A DNA stretch of 64,000 bases, from the NCBI GenBank assembly GCA_018713365.1, contig DVOU01000015.1, positions 12,208-76,207 of the forward strand, in the 5' to 3' direction. The notes beneath the pieces are model-generated. The model searched no databases. It saw nothing but the letters and a program-made list of their open reading frames with translations, and was not told where the DNA came from. The translations under genes were made by a program, and so were the position numbers. The DNA is from Pullichristensenella excrementipullorum. Its GTDB lineage: Bacteria; Bacillota; Clostridia; Christensenellales; Aristaeellaceae. Below are positions 34,800-42,518 of this stretch, piece by piece. Every line of letters starts with the position of its first letter. Position 1 is the stretch's first letter.

Positions 34800-35492
34800 A
34801 TGCGCGAGCTGTTTGATCCCGACCGTTTATTCGATATGACGAAGAGCATCGCCGCGCCCATTTTCGAGGGCGTCAGCTATCCCTGGGAAGTGCTGCCCGA
34901 GATCGGCGCTTTCGTGGTCAAGCTGGGCCAGTCGCTCAGCGAGGAGGAATACGAGCGCGCCGGCAAGGACGTATGGATCGCCCGGGACGCCACCGTCGCC
35001 CCCACGGCGTCCATCACCGGCCCGGCCATCATCGATCATGGCGCGGAGATACGCCACTGTGCCTTTATCCGCGGCAAGGCCATCATCGGCAAAAACTGCG
35101 TTGTGGGAAATTCCGTGGAGGTAAAAAACGCCATCCTCTTCGATAACGCGCAGGTGCCGCACTTCAACTATGTCGGCGACAGCGTGCTGGGCTACCGCGC
35201 GCACATGGGCGCGGGGGCGGTCACGTCCAACGTCAAGAGCGATAAATCGCTGGTCACGGTGCGCACGGACGACCGCATCATCGCCACCAATTTGCGCAAG
35301 TTCGGCGCCATGCTGGGCGATTATGTGGAGGTCGGCTGCAACAGCGTACTCTGCCCCGGCGCGGTCATCGGCCGCTGCACCACGGTCTATCCCACCAGCT
35401 GCGTGCGCGGTTTTGTGCCGGAACACAGCGTCTACAAGGGCGCGGACCGCATCGTTCCCAAGTGGGACGAGACAAAAAAGGACGGAAAATAG
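34800..35492 (+). CDS. Left-handed beta-helix (LbH) GlmU-C-like acyltransferase family protein
   Basis: A 230-residue protein with a helical N-terminal segment of about 60 residues and then hexapeptide repeats (VAPTASITG, IIGKNCVVGN, VEVKNAILFD, VPHFNYVGDSVLG, YVEVGCNSVLCPGAVIGR). The order resembles the acetyltransferase half of GlmU, including the 'HFNYVGDS' loop, but the N-terminal uridylyltransferase domain of GlmU is absent. Clostridia proteins of this kind are often labelled UDP-GlcNAc pyrophosphorylase-related. The ATG at 34800 has AAAGGAGG upstream. It is 12 bases from glmM in one operon, so a role in amino-sugar activation is likely; enzymatic activity is not proven. Confidence 0.8.
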   Translation: MRELFDPDRLFDMTKSIAAPIFEGVSYPWEVLPEIGAFVVKLGQSLSEEEYERAGKDVWIARDATVAPTASITGPAIIDHGAEIRHCAFIRGKAIIGKNCVVGNSVEVKNAILFDNAQVPHFNYVGDSVLGYRAHMGAGAVTSNVKSDKSLVTVRTDDRIIATNLRKFGAMLGDYVEVGCNSVLCPGAVIGRCTTVYPTSCVRGFVPEHSVYKGADRIVPKWDETKKDGK

Positions 35493-35504
35493 GAGGGGCT
35501 ACGC

Positions 35505-36860
35505 ATGGGAAGATTGTTTGGCACCGACGGCGTGCGCGGCATCGCCAATGAAAAGCTCACCATCGACCTGGCCATGCGCCTGGGCAGCGCCGCTGCGGCG
35601 GTCATTTCCGGCAACAGCCGCCGCCGCCCGGTGTTCGTCATCGGCATGGACAGCCGCATGTCCTCGGACATGCTGGCGCTGGCCTGCGCGGCGGGTCTCT
35701 GCTCCGTCGGCGCGGACGTCATCATGCTCGGCCTCGTGCCCACCCCGGCCGTGGCCTACCTGCTCTCCAAGTACAAGGCCGACGCCGGCATCATGATCTC
35801 CGCCTCCCACAATCCGGCGGAGTTCAACGGCATCAAGATGTTCAGCGGTGAGGGCATGAAATTGCCCGACGAACTGGAGGAGCGCATCGAGAACTACGCC
35901 CTCGGCGAGATCGACCCGCCCGCCACCGCCGCGCCGGAAGCCATCGGCAAGGTCACCTACATGGGCGATCAGGTGGTCAAGGACTATGTGGACCACCTTC
36001 TCAGCACCGTTTCCTACTCTCTGGAGGGCCTGAATATCGCCGTGGACTGCGCCAACGGCTCGGCCAGCCGCACCGCCAAGCGCCTCTTCGACGCCCTTGG
36101 CGCCACCACGCACATGCTCTCCGACGCGCCCGACGGCCTCAACATCAACCGCGATTGCGGCTCCACGCACCTTGAGGCCCTCAAGGCCTACGTGCGCGAA
36201 CACGGCCTCGACGCCGGCGTGGCCTTCGATGGCGACGCCGACCGCTGCCTGATGGTGGACGAGAACGGCAACGAAGTCGATGGCGATATGATCATGGCCA
36301 TCTGCGCGCTGGACATGAAGTCGCGCGGCAAGCTCAACAAGAACACCGTCGTCGGCACGATCATGACCAACCTCGGCTTCATCAAGTTCTGCGAACGCGA
36401 GGGCATCCGCTTCATTGCCACCAAGGTCGGCGACCGCTTCGTCATGGAGGAGATGCTGCTGGAGGAATACAGCTTCGGCGGCGAGCAGTCCGGCCACCTC
36501 ATCTTCCGCGATTTCGCCTCCACGGGCGATGGCGAACTGACCGCCATTCAGGTGCTGTCCCTCATGCGCCGCGATGGCCGCAAGCTCTCCGAACTGGCCT
36601 CGGCGATGACGCGCTACCCGCAGGTGATGATCAACGTGCGCGTCTCCGCGGACGGCAAGCTGCTTTTCTACACCGACCCCGAGGTCAAGCAGGCCGTGGA
36701 AGAGGCCAAGCGCGAACTGGGGCAGGAGGGCCGCATCGTGGTGCGCATCTCCGGCACCGAGCCGCTCATCCGCGTCATGGTCGAAGGGCAGGATGACGCG
36801 CAGATCCGCGCCGTGGCCGAGCGCGTGGCCGGCGTGGTGCGCGAGCGCCTCGGCGAGTGA
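35505..36860 (+). CDS. glmM: Phosphoglucosamine mutase
   Basis: Interconverts glucosamine 6-phosphate and glucosamine 1-phosphate in UDP-GlcNAc synthesis, feeding peptidoglycan. The 451-residue length is standard. The opening MGRLFGTDGVRGIAN, the active-site Ser loop ISASHNPAEFNGIK near 99-112, the metal loop FDGDADRCL near 242-250, the sugar loop GEQSGH near 327 and the phosphate-binding RISGTEPLIRVMVE near 415-428 are all present. AGGAGGGG precedes the ATG. It shares a transcript with the LbH gene upstream and is followed by a strong terminator. Confidence 0.97.
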   Translation: MGRLFGTDGVRGIANEKLTIDLAMRLGSAAAAVISGNSRRRPVFVIGMDSRMSSDMLALACAAGLCSVGADVIMLGLVPTPAVAYLLSKYKADAGIMISASHNPAEFNGIKMFSGEGMKLPDELEERIENYALGEIDPPATAAPEAIGKVTYMGDQVVKDYVDHLLSTVSYSLEGLNIAVDCANGSASRTAKRLFDALGATTHMLSDAPDGLNINRDCGSTHLEALKAYVREHGLDAGVAFDGDADRCLMVDENGNEVDGDMIMAICALDMKSRGKLNKNTVVGTIMTNLGFIKFCEREGIRFIATKVGDRFVMEEMLLEEYSFGGEQSGHLIFRDFASTGDGELTAIQVLSLMRRDGRKLSELASAMTRYPQVMINVRVSADGKLLFYTDPEVKQAVEEAKRELGQEGRIVVRISGTEPLIRVMVEGQDDAQIRAVAERVAGVVRERLGE

Positions 36861-36875
36861 CGTACATGCCTTTCA

Positions 36876-36913
36876 CAGGGCTGTTCCCGCGTGTGGACAG
36901 CCCTGTTTTTTTT
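36876..36913 (+). terminator. Terminator after glmM
   Basis: CAGGGCTGT (36876-36884) pairs with ACAGCCCTG (36897-36905), followed by eight T. Confidence 0.92.
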
Positions 36914-36933
36914 GCCCGCGCGGCGTTTTTTGC

Positions 36934-36962
36934 GTGACAAATGCGTAAAGTTGCGGTATAAT
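36934..36962 (+). promoter_or_regulatory. Promoter of the GATase1-like gene
   Basis: GTGACA at 36934-36939, 17-bp spacer, TATAAT at 36957-36962. Confidence 0.75.
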
Positions 36963-37019
36963 CAAGGGGAATGGGCGCGCGTGCCCCTTCACCGACCACC
37001 GCGCAAAGGAGAGAATGCT

Positions 37020-37766
37020 ATGGCAAAGAAAGTGTTGCTGGCGGGCGAATCGTGGTCCAGCTATACCACGCACGTCAAGGGTTTCGACGCCTTCTACACC
37101 TCCGTCTACGAGGAAGGCGGCAAATGGCTCATCGAGGCGCTCAAAGCCTCCGGCTATGAAGTGGACTATCTGCCCAACCACAAAATACCCACCGAATTTC
37201 CCACCACCATGGAAGAAATTTCCGCCTACGCCTGCATTATCCTTTCGGACACCGGCTCCAACACGCTGCTTCTGCACCCGGACACGTTTGCCAGATCCCA
37301 GCGCACGCCCAACCGCTGCCAGCTCATCCGCGATTATGTCCGCGCGGGCGGCGCGCTGTTGATGGTCGGCGGCTACATGGCCTTCTCCGGCGTGGACGCC
37401 AAGGCCAAGTACGGCCACACCGCGCTTGCCGAAGTGCTGCCCGTCGCCTGCCTGGAGGTGGACGACCTCATGGAACACCCGGAGGGCGTCTATCCCGCCA
37501 TCGTCAAGGATCACCCCGCCCTTACAAACGTGCCGAAGAACTGGCCGCACTTCCTCGGCTACAACAAGACCAAAGCCATCCCCGCGGGCGAGGTGGTCAT
37601 GACCATCGAGGGCGACCCCTTCCTCGCCTTCGGCGATTTCGGCAAGGGCCGCAGCGCCGCCTTCACCAGCGATTGCGCGCCCCACTGGGGCCCGCCCGAG
37701 TTCGTGGATTGGGAAGGCTACCAGCCCCTGTGGAAGGGCATCGTCGATTACATCACCCGCGCCTGA
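37020..37766 (+). CDS. GATase1-like (PF07090-type) putative glutamine amidotransferase
   Basis: A 248-residue cytoplasmic protein with the class I glutamine amidotransferase-like flavodoxin fold seen in COG5426/PF07090 proteins. Recognisable family blocks: 'LLAGESWSSYTTHVKGFDAF' at the N-terminus, 'IILSDTGSNTLLLHP' near 75-90, 'GGALLMVGGYMAFSG' near 115, 'LGYNKTKA' near 180 and 'TSDCAPHWGPPEF' near 220. The classical nucleophile elbow Cys of glutamine amidotransferases is not obvious (GGYM at the expected site), so catalysis on glutamine is doubtful. AAGGAGAG precedes the ATG at 37020. Transcribed alone; biological role unknown. Confidence 0.82.
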   Translation: MAKKVLLAGESWSSYTTHVKGFDAFYTSVYEEGGKWLIEALKASGYEVDYLPNHKIPTEFPTTMEEISAYACIILSDTGSNTLLLHPDTFARSQRTPNRCQLIRDYVRAGGALLMVGGYMAFSGVDAKAKYGHTALAEVLPVACLEVDDLMEHPEGVYPAIVKDHPALTNVPKNWPHFLGYNKTKAIPAGEVVMTIEGDPFLAFGDFGKGRSAAFTSDCAPHWGPPEFVDWEGYQPLWKGIVDYITRA

Positions 37767-37769
37767 CGC

Positions 37770-37808
37770 ACGCAAGAGAAGGCTCCGTTTCGGGGCCTTC
37801 TCTTGCGT
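37770..37808. terminator. Symmetric hairpin between convergent genes
   Basis: Perfect 14-bp arms at 37770-37783 and 37795-37808, overlapping the stop codon of the minus-strand gene. No T run is present on either side, so termination is inferred from position and stem strength. Confidence 0.55.
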
Positions 37809-39298
37809 CACATATCCTCCGGCAGTTCCAGCTTGTAGAGCCTCTGGTCGCTCTCCTCGCCGCTCACCAGCACATAGGGGGCCTGTTCTTCCGGCGGACA
37901 GAAGGCGTTCAGCGTTCTGTCGCCGGTGTAGATGTAGTCCACCGCGCCCTCGCGCACGATGCGCCGCCATTCCTCCACCATCTCCGGCGTCACCAGATTC
38001 AGGCGGCAGAAATAGCGCGTCTGCGGCAAAAAATCCCCGGCGGTGTAGAAGCCGTTGTCGAGGAAACCCACGTCCAGCAGCGTCGTATCATCATCGCGCT
38101 CCATGGCGGAAACGATGCGGTAGGCGAACACCTCCTCGCGCGGCTGCCCGGGCCGGCGGCCCCACACCGGGTAGGAAAACAGGCCGATGCACACCGCCGA
38201 CACCACGGCCAGCGCCGCCACACTGCGCGCGGGCCGGAGATGACCCAGCACACCGCCCAGCCCCACCAGCCCCATCACGGACAGCACCATGAAGGGCAGC
38301 AGGGAATATACGAAGATGCGCCCGCTCGCCGCGATGACCGCCGCGATCGCCACCACGATGCAGGGCAGGTGCCACGCTTCGAGCTTCCAGCGCCGGCATA
38401 CGGCGTATACCCATCCGCCCAGGGCGAACAGCAGGGGGCCATAGCAACGCTTGCCGTGGTAGTAGAGCCGGGCCGCGGTGTAGTATACCCGCCCGCCGGA
38501 GATGGCGGCGTTATCCGAATAGCCGAAGATATTGTTGTAAAAATACACTTCCCACAGCGCGTCAAAGGCGTGATGCACGGCGAAATAGACCAGCACGGGG
38601 ATGGAGGCGACCAGCACGCCCAGAGAGACGAACGCCGCCGCCCGCCCAAGCAGCCGCCAATTGCGCTCGCGGATGACCACGCACAGGGGCACGATCAGCG
38701 CGCCCACGGCAAAGGAAAGGCAGGTGTACTTTATCCACAGCACGCAGCCGCAGAGTACGCCGATGGCAAACAGGCTGCGGCGGGAAAGCTCGTGCGTTTC
38801 GCTTCGGAGCATGCGCAGCGTGGCGTACAGCACGTAAGCGGCCATCACCAGGGAAAATTCCTCGGCGCTGTCGCCGAGCGAGTAGGCCCTGTTGCAGTAG
38901 ACCAGCACGCACAAAAGCGGCAAACAAACCAGCACGCGCCGCCGCTCCCCCAGATACAGCGTCAATATCTTCATCAGGAAGAACAGCACCGCCGTGGCGC
39001 AGAACACCTGCAATATGTAGATCTCCAGAAAGGGATTGGCGCTTTCAAGGGGCAGCCACTCCACGCAGGCGTGCAGAAAGTACAAAAGCGGCCCCTTCTG
39101 CTCGTAGATGTCGCGGTAAAGCACCTTGCCGTGGGCGATGGACTTGCCCACCGTGTAGAAGCACTGGGCGTCGCCCCAGGCGTTGGTGGGGTAGAGAAAC
39201 GAGCAGGTACTCATCACCGCGATGATGCAAACGGCCGCCGCGAAGCACAGGCACAACAGACGCCTTCCGCGCAGCCATGGGGAAGCAGAGGCGGACAT
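37808..39298 (-). CDS. GT-C-like polytopic membrane glycosyltransferase (family uncertain)
   Basis: A membrane protein of about 496 residues with roughly 10-11 hydrophobic segments and a soluble C-terminal part. The first extracytoplasmic loop contains 'WGDAQCFYTVGKSIAHGKVLYRDIYEQKGP', the acidic Asp followed by a 'G-xx-LYRD-x-(Y/W)-xxKGP' pattern typical of PMT/GT39-like GT-C enzymes that use polyprenyl-phosphate sugars. Donor and acceptor are unknown; wall-polymer or surface-protein glycosylation are possible. The start is ATG at 39298 with AAAGG upstream; a GTG three codons earlier is too close to that site. It is driven by a perfect consensus promoter. Confidence 0.72.
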   Translation of the reverse strand: MSASASPWLRGRRLLCLCFAAAVCIIAVMSTCSFLYPTNAWGDAQCFYTVGKSIAHGKVLYRDIYEQKGPLLYFLHACVEWLPLESANPFLEIYILQVFCATAVLFFLMKILTLYLGERRRVLVCLPLLCVLVYCNRAYSLGDSAEEFSLVMAAYVLYATLRMLRSETHELSRRSLFAIGVLCGCVLWIKYTCLSFAVGALIVPLCVVIRERNWRLLGRAAAFVSLGVLVASIPVLVYFAVHHAFDALWEVYFYNNIFGYSDNAAISGGRVYYTAARLYYHGKRCYGPLLFALGGWVYAVCRRWKLEAWHLPCIVVAIAAVIAASGRIFVYSLLPFMVLSVMGLVGLGGVLGHLRPARSVAALAVVSAVCIGLFSYPVWGRRPGQPREEVFAYRIVSAMERDDDTTLLDVGFLDNGFYTAGDFLPQTRYFCRLNLVTPEMVEEWRRIVREGAVDYIYTGDRTLNAFCPPEEQAPYVLVSGEESDQRLYKLELPEDM

Positions 39299-39334
39299 GC
39301 GCGCCACCGCCTTTCAGACAAAATAGCCATAAAT

Positions 39335-39363
39335 ATTATAATTATCTTCACAAAGTTTGTCAA
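39335..39363 (-). promoter_or_regulatory. Perfect consensus promoter (minus strand) for the GT-C-like gene
   Basis: On the minus strand TTGACA (39358-39363), 17-bp spacer, TATAAT (39335-39340), in an AT-rich pocket. Confidence 0.9.
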
Positions 39364-39393
39364 GGATGTGACATCGCCTTTTTCGCGCGCGGC

Positions 39394-39422
39394 TTGACAA
39401 CTTAACGCGCGCCACGTAATAT
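39394..39422 (+). promoter_or_regulatory. Promoter of the nth-obgE-yhbY operon
   Basis: TTGACA at 39394-39399, 17-bp spacer, TAATAT at 39417-39422. It is divergent from the promoter 30 bp to its left. Confidence 0.8.
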
Positions 39423-39480
39423 GATAGAAGGCTCATCGCCAAACCAAAGCCGCCCGCCCTGCGGGAGAAAGGAGCGCGCA

Positions 39481-40107
39481 ATGGACGCGCAAAAGGCGCA
39501 AACCGTGCTTGAAGTGCTTTCCGCCCTCTACCCCGAGGCGCGGGCGGAGCTGCACTTTACCAACCCCTACGAAACGCTGGTGGCGACCATCCTTTCGGCC
39601 CAGTGTACCGACCGGCGCGTCAATCAGGTGACGGAAAAGCTCTTTCCCCGCTATCCCACCGTGGAGAGCATGGCCGCGCTCACGCCGGAGGAACTGGAAC
39701 CGCAGATCCGCGAATGCGGCCTCTACCGCAACAAGGCGAAAAACATCATCGCCGCCTGCCGCGCCATCGCGCAGGAACACGGCGGCAAGGTGCCCTCCAC
39801 GCGCGCGGAGCTGATGGCCCTGCCGGGCGTAGGGCAGAAGACGGCGGGCGTGGTGCTTTTGGCCGCCTTTGGCGACGACCAGATCCCCGTGGACACCCAC
39901 GTCTTCCGCGTCTCCCACCGCATCGGCCTTGCCGATGCCACCACCCCGGACGGCGTGGAAAAACAGCTGCGGGCCATCCTTCCCCAGGAGGAATGGTCGC
40001 ACGCGCACCATCTGCTCATCTGGCACGGCCGTCGCGTATGTCACGCGCGCGGCCCGGAATGCGACCGCTGCCCGCTCAAGGCGGAGCTTTGCGAAAACGG
40101 AGCGTAG
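39481..40107 (+). CDS. nth: Endonuclease III (base-excision DNA glycosylase/AP lyase)
   Basis: Removes oxidised pyrimidines and nicks AP sites. 208 residues, usual length. The helix-hairpin-helix LPGVGQKTAG near 117-126 contains the catalytic Lys, and VDTHVFRVSHRIGL near 139-152 the catalytic Asp. The C-terminal iron-sulfur loop is present as C-x6-C-x2-C-x6-C (CHARGPEC, DRC, PLKAELC), with one more residue before the last Cys than the usual x5. The ATG at 39481 has AAAGGAG upstream; an in-frame ATG 60 bases earlier overlaps the -10 box. First gene of an operon with obgE and yhbY. Confidence 0.93.
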   Translation: MDAQKAQTVLEVLSALYPEARAELHFTNPYETLVATILSAQCTDRRVNQVTEKLFPRYPTVESMAALTPEELEPQIRECGLYRNKAKNIIAACRAIAQEHGGKVPSTRAELMALPGVGQKTAGVVLLAAFGDDQIPVDTHVFRVSHRIGLADATTPDGVEKQLRAILPQEEWSHAHHLLIWHGRRVCHARGPECDRCPLKAELCENGA

Positions 40108-40110
40108 AGA

Positions 40111-41370
40111 ATGGCTTTATTTGTAGACATCGTCAACATCACGGTCAAGGCGGGCGACGGCGGCAACGGCTGCGTCTCCTTCCACCGGGAAAAATTCGTG
40201 CAGGCCGGCGGCCCGGATGGCGGCGACGGCGGCCGCGGCGGGGACGTGAAGTTCCTCGCCACCGAGCGCATGCACACGCTGATGGACTTCCGCTTCAGGC
40301 GCAAGTTCTTCGCCGAAAACGGCATGGACGGCCTCGCCAACCGCCGCACGGGCAAGTCCGGCGCGGACGTGGTCGTCGAAGTGCCGGTGGGCACGGTGGT
40401 CAAGGAGCGCGCCACGGGCCGCGTGCTTCTCGACATGCGCGAAGCGAACGTCGAGCGCACGCTGATGCGCGGCGGCAACGGCGGCTTTGGCAACCAGCAC
40501 TTCGCCACCCCCACGCGGCAGGCCCCGCAGTTCGCCAAGCCCGGCGAGCGGCGCGAGGCGCTGGAAGTGACCCTGGAGCTTAAGTCCATCGCCGACGTCG
40601 GCCTCGTGGGCTTCCCCAACGTGGGCAAGTCCACCATCCTCTCGGCGGTGACGGCGGCGCGCCCGAAGATCGCCAACTACCACTTCACCACCCTCCAGCC
40701 CAACCTCGGCATCGTCCGCCTCGGCGAGCGCAGCTTCGTCATGGCCGACATTCCCGGCCTCGTCGAAGGGGCCAGCGAGGGCGTGGGCCTCGGCCACGAT
40801 TTCCTCCGCCACGTCGAGCGCACGCGCGTACTCATCCACGTGCTGGACGTCGCCGGCAGCGAGGGCCGCGACCCCGTGGAGGACTACCACGCCATCATGC
40901 GCGAACTGGAAGCCTACGGCGATCTCAGGGACCGCCCCATGCTCATCGCCGCCAACAAGACTGACCTTCCCGGCGCGGAGGAGAACATCGAGCGCCTGCG
41001 CGAAGCCCTGCCCGGCGCGCGCATTTTCCCGGTCTCCGCGGCCACGCGCAAGGGCTTTGAGCCGCTTCTGCACGCCGCCGCAGACCTGCTCGACCGCCTG
41101 CCCGCCCCCGAGCCGTTCTACGAGGAAGAGCTGGACGCCGTGATGGGCGAGGAGGGCTTCACCGTGGAAAAGGATGGCGCGGCCTACGTGGTCTCCGGCG
41201 CCTCCATGGACAATCTCATCCGCTCGGTGAACTTTGAAAACGAGGATTCGCTCAACTACTTCCACCGCATGCTGCGCAAATGGGGCGTCATCGACGCCCT
41301 GCGCGAGGCCGGAGCCCAGGAGGGCGACTCGGTCGTCATCGGCGAGATGGAATTTGACTTTGTGGAATGA
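40111..41370 (+). CDS. obgE: Obg/CgtA GTPase
   Basis: Ribosome-associated GTPase required for 50S maturation and growth control. 419 residues: Gly-rich Obg fold at 1-158 (VKAGDGGNGCVSFHREK, GGDGGRGGDV), G domain about 159-330 with GFPNVGKST (P-loop), DIPGLVEGA (G3), NKTD (G4) and a SAATRKG G5-like loop, and a C-terminal OCT domain of about 75 residues as in Firmicutes Obg. It begins 3 bases after nth, using a GGAG inside the nth end. Cotranscribed with yhbY, another ribosome-assembly factor. Confidence 0.97.
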   Translation: MALFVDIVNITVKAGDGGNGCVSFHREKFVQAGGPDGGDGGRGGDVKFLATERMHTLMDFRFRRKFFAENGMDGLANRRTGKSGADVVVEVPVGTVVKERATGRVLLDMREANVERTLMRGGNGGFGNQHFATPTRQAPQFAKPGERREALEVTLELKSIADVGLVGFPNVGKSTILSAVTAARPKIANYHFTTLQPNLGIVRLGERSFVMADIPGLVEGASEGVGLGHDFLRHVERTRVLIHVLDVAGSEGRDPVEDYHAIMRELEAYGDLRDRPMLIAANKTDLPGAEENIERLREALPGARIFPVSAATRKGFEPLLHAAADLLDRLPAPEPFYEEELDAVMGEEGFTVEKDGAAYVVSGASMDNLIRSVNFENEDSLNYFHRMLRKWGVIDALREAGAQEGDSVVIGEMEFDFVE

Positions 41371-41390
41371 CGCACAAGGAGGATGACCCT

Positions 41391-41684
41391 ATGACCACCA
41401 AACAGCGGGCCGCCCTGCGGGCCATGGCCAACACCATCGACCCCGTTTTGCACATCGGCAAGGACGGCATCGGCGACAACCTCGTCAAACAGGCGTGGGA
41501 CGCGCTGGAAGCGCGCGAGCTGATCAAAGTGACCGTGCAGAAAAACGCCCCCATGGACGCGCGCGAAGCCTGCGCCGAACTGTGCGAGCGCGTACACGCC
41601 GAGGCCGTGCAGGTCATCGGCAGCCGCTTCGTCATCTACCGGCAGGCGCGCAAGGATTCCAAAATACGCCTGGAAGACCTCTAG
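41391..41684 (+). CDS. yhbY: YhbY/CRM-family RNA-binding protein
   Basis: A 97-residue CRM-domain protein associated with pre-50S particles in other bacteria. The opening 'LTxxQRxxLRAxAxxxxPVxxIGKxG' pattern is clear (TKQRAALRAMAN, LHIGKDGIG), and the end has 'GSRFVIYRQARKDSKI', the family's closing strand. AAGGAGG lies before the ATG at 41391; an in-frame ATG at 41367 overlaps the obgE stop and is less well placed. Its terminator lies inside the 3' end of the opposing gene. Confidence 0.92.
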   Translation: MTTKQRAALRAMANTIDPVLHIGKDGIGDNLVKQAWDALEARELIKVTVQKNAPMDAREACAELCERVHAEAVQVIGSRFVIYRQARKDSKIRLEDL

Positions 41685-41690
41685 TCCGCC

Positions 41691-42413
41691 TCACCCGAAC
41701 AGCCGCCTGGGAACGGGCGGCTTTTTCCATCCCAGCGCCGCCAGCATCAGCGTTACAAGCGCCGCGCCCAGATAGAGGGCGTTGCCCAGCAACAGATACA
41801 TGCCAAGCAGCAAAAGCCCAAAAAGCAGCCTGCGCGGCGCGCGTTCGCGGGAAACGGCGATGCGCATGCGCCTGCGCGGCCTTTTTTCCTCCGCCCGCTC
41901 CGGCGGCGGGAAAGACGTGAGCAGCGCGCCCAGCCGCGCCCCGTCGATCAGGCACACGGCGGGATGGGCGAGCTTCGCCGCGCAGGAAAGCGCCGCCGCG
42001 TCGGCCCGCGCCGTGGTCACCAGCAGCAGCTTTTCCCTGCCCCGCCCGCGCCAGACGTCCAAAACGGCGTTGACGTCCAGGGGCGGCCCCTGCGGGTGGC
42101 GCGGCAGAAACACAACTTCCGCCTCCGCCGCCTGCCCCGGATAGGCCTTTTCCAGCAGCGCGCGCGCCTCCGCCTCCGCCGCGCTTGCCTCCAGCATCGC
42201 CCAGCGCTCCACCTCCGCGCGGGCGCGCCCCTTCCTTGCCTCCCGCTTCGGCAGCCGCCCCGCCAGCGGCATGAGCAGCTTGCGCAAAAGCAGCAGCGCA
42301 GCCAGTGCGCAGCCCGCCGCCAGCCAGACATGGCCCAGCGCCGAGACGAAACACAGATATAGCCCCAGCGCCGAAAGCACATGCAGCGCCGCGCGGTCGA
42401 TCGTTTTTCCCAT
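41691..42413 (-). CDS. Membrane protein with a cytoplasmic domain, possibly Mrr-like and degenerate
   Basis: A 240-residue protein with two N-terminal hydrophobic segments (about 9-45), a cytoplasmic domain of about 130 residues, and two hydrophobic segments near the C-terminus (about 195-230). The soluble part ends 'LLLVTTARADAAALSCAAKLAHPAVCLIDGARLGALL', the strand-helix-strand pattern seen at the end of Mrr-type restriction-endonuclease-like domains (sensing altered strand, then 'ID...L'), but I cannot find a complete D-(D/E)xK site. GGGAGGG lies upstream of the ATG at 42413. It converges with yhbY, 6 bases apart. Function unknown. Confidence 0.6.
   Translation of the reverse strand: MGKTIDRAALHVLSALGLYLCFVSALGHVWLAAGCALAALLLLRKLLMPLAGRLPKREARKGRARAEVERWAMLEASAAEAEARALLEKAYPGQAAEAEVVFLPRHPQGPPLDVNAVLDVWRGRGREKLLLVTTARADAAALSCAAKLAHPAVCLIDGARLGALLTSFPPPERAEEKRPRRRMRIAVSRERAPRRLLFGLLLLGMYLLLGNALYLGAALVTLMLAALGWKKPPVPRRLFG
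41701..41726 (+). terminator. Terminator of the obgE-yhbY operon inside the opposing gene
   Basis: AGCCGCC (41701-41707) pairs with GGCGGCT (41716-41722), followed by five T. It falls within the last codons of the minus-strand gene ending at 41691. Confidence 0.75.
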
Positions 42414-42483
42414 CGCGCATCCCTCCCTGACAGATTTTTCCCCAAAAAGCGCCGTCCATGCCGCATCCCGGGCAGAAAAGCGC

Positions 42484-42512
42484 TTTTCACCTTCGCGCAT
42501 ATGGTGTATAAT
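42484..42512 (+). promoter_or_regulatory. Promoter of nadD-yqeK, probably leaderless
   Basis: TTTTCA at 42484-42489, 17-bp spacer, TATAAT at 42507-42512. The ATG at 42519 lies 6 bases after the -10 box and has no Shine-Dalgarno, so the transcript should start at or next to the ATG. Confidence 0.65.
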
Positions 42513-42518
42513 AGGGAT

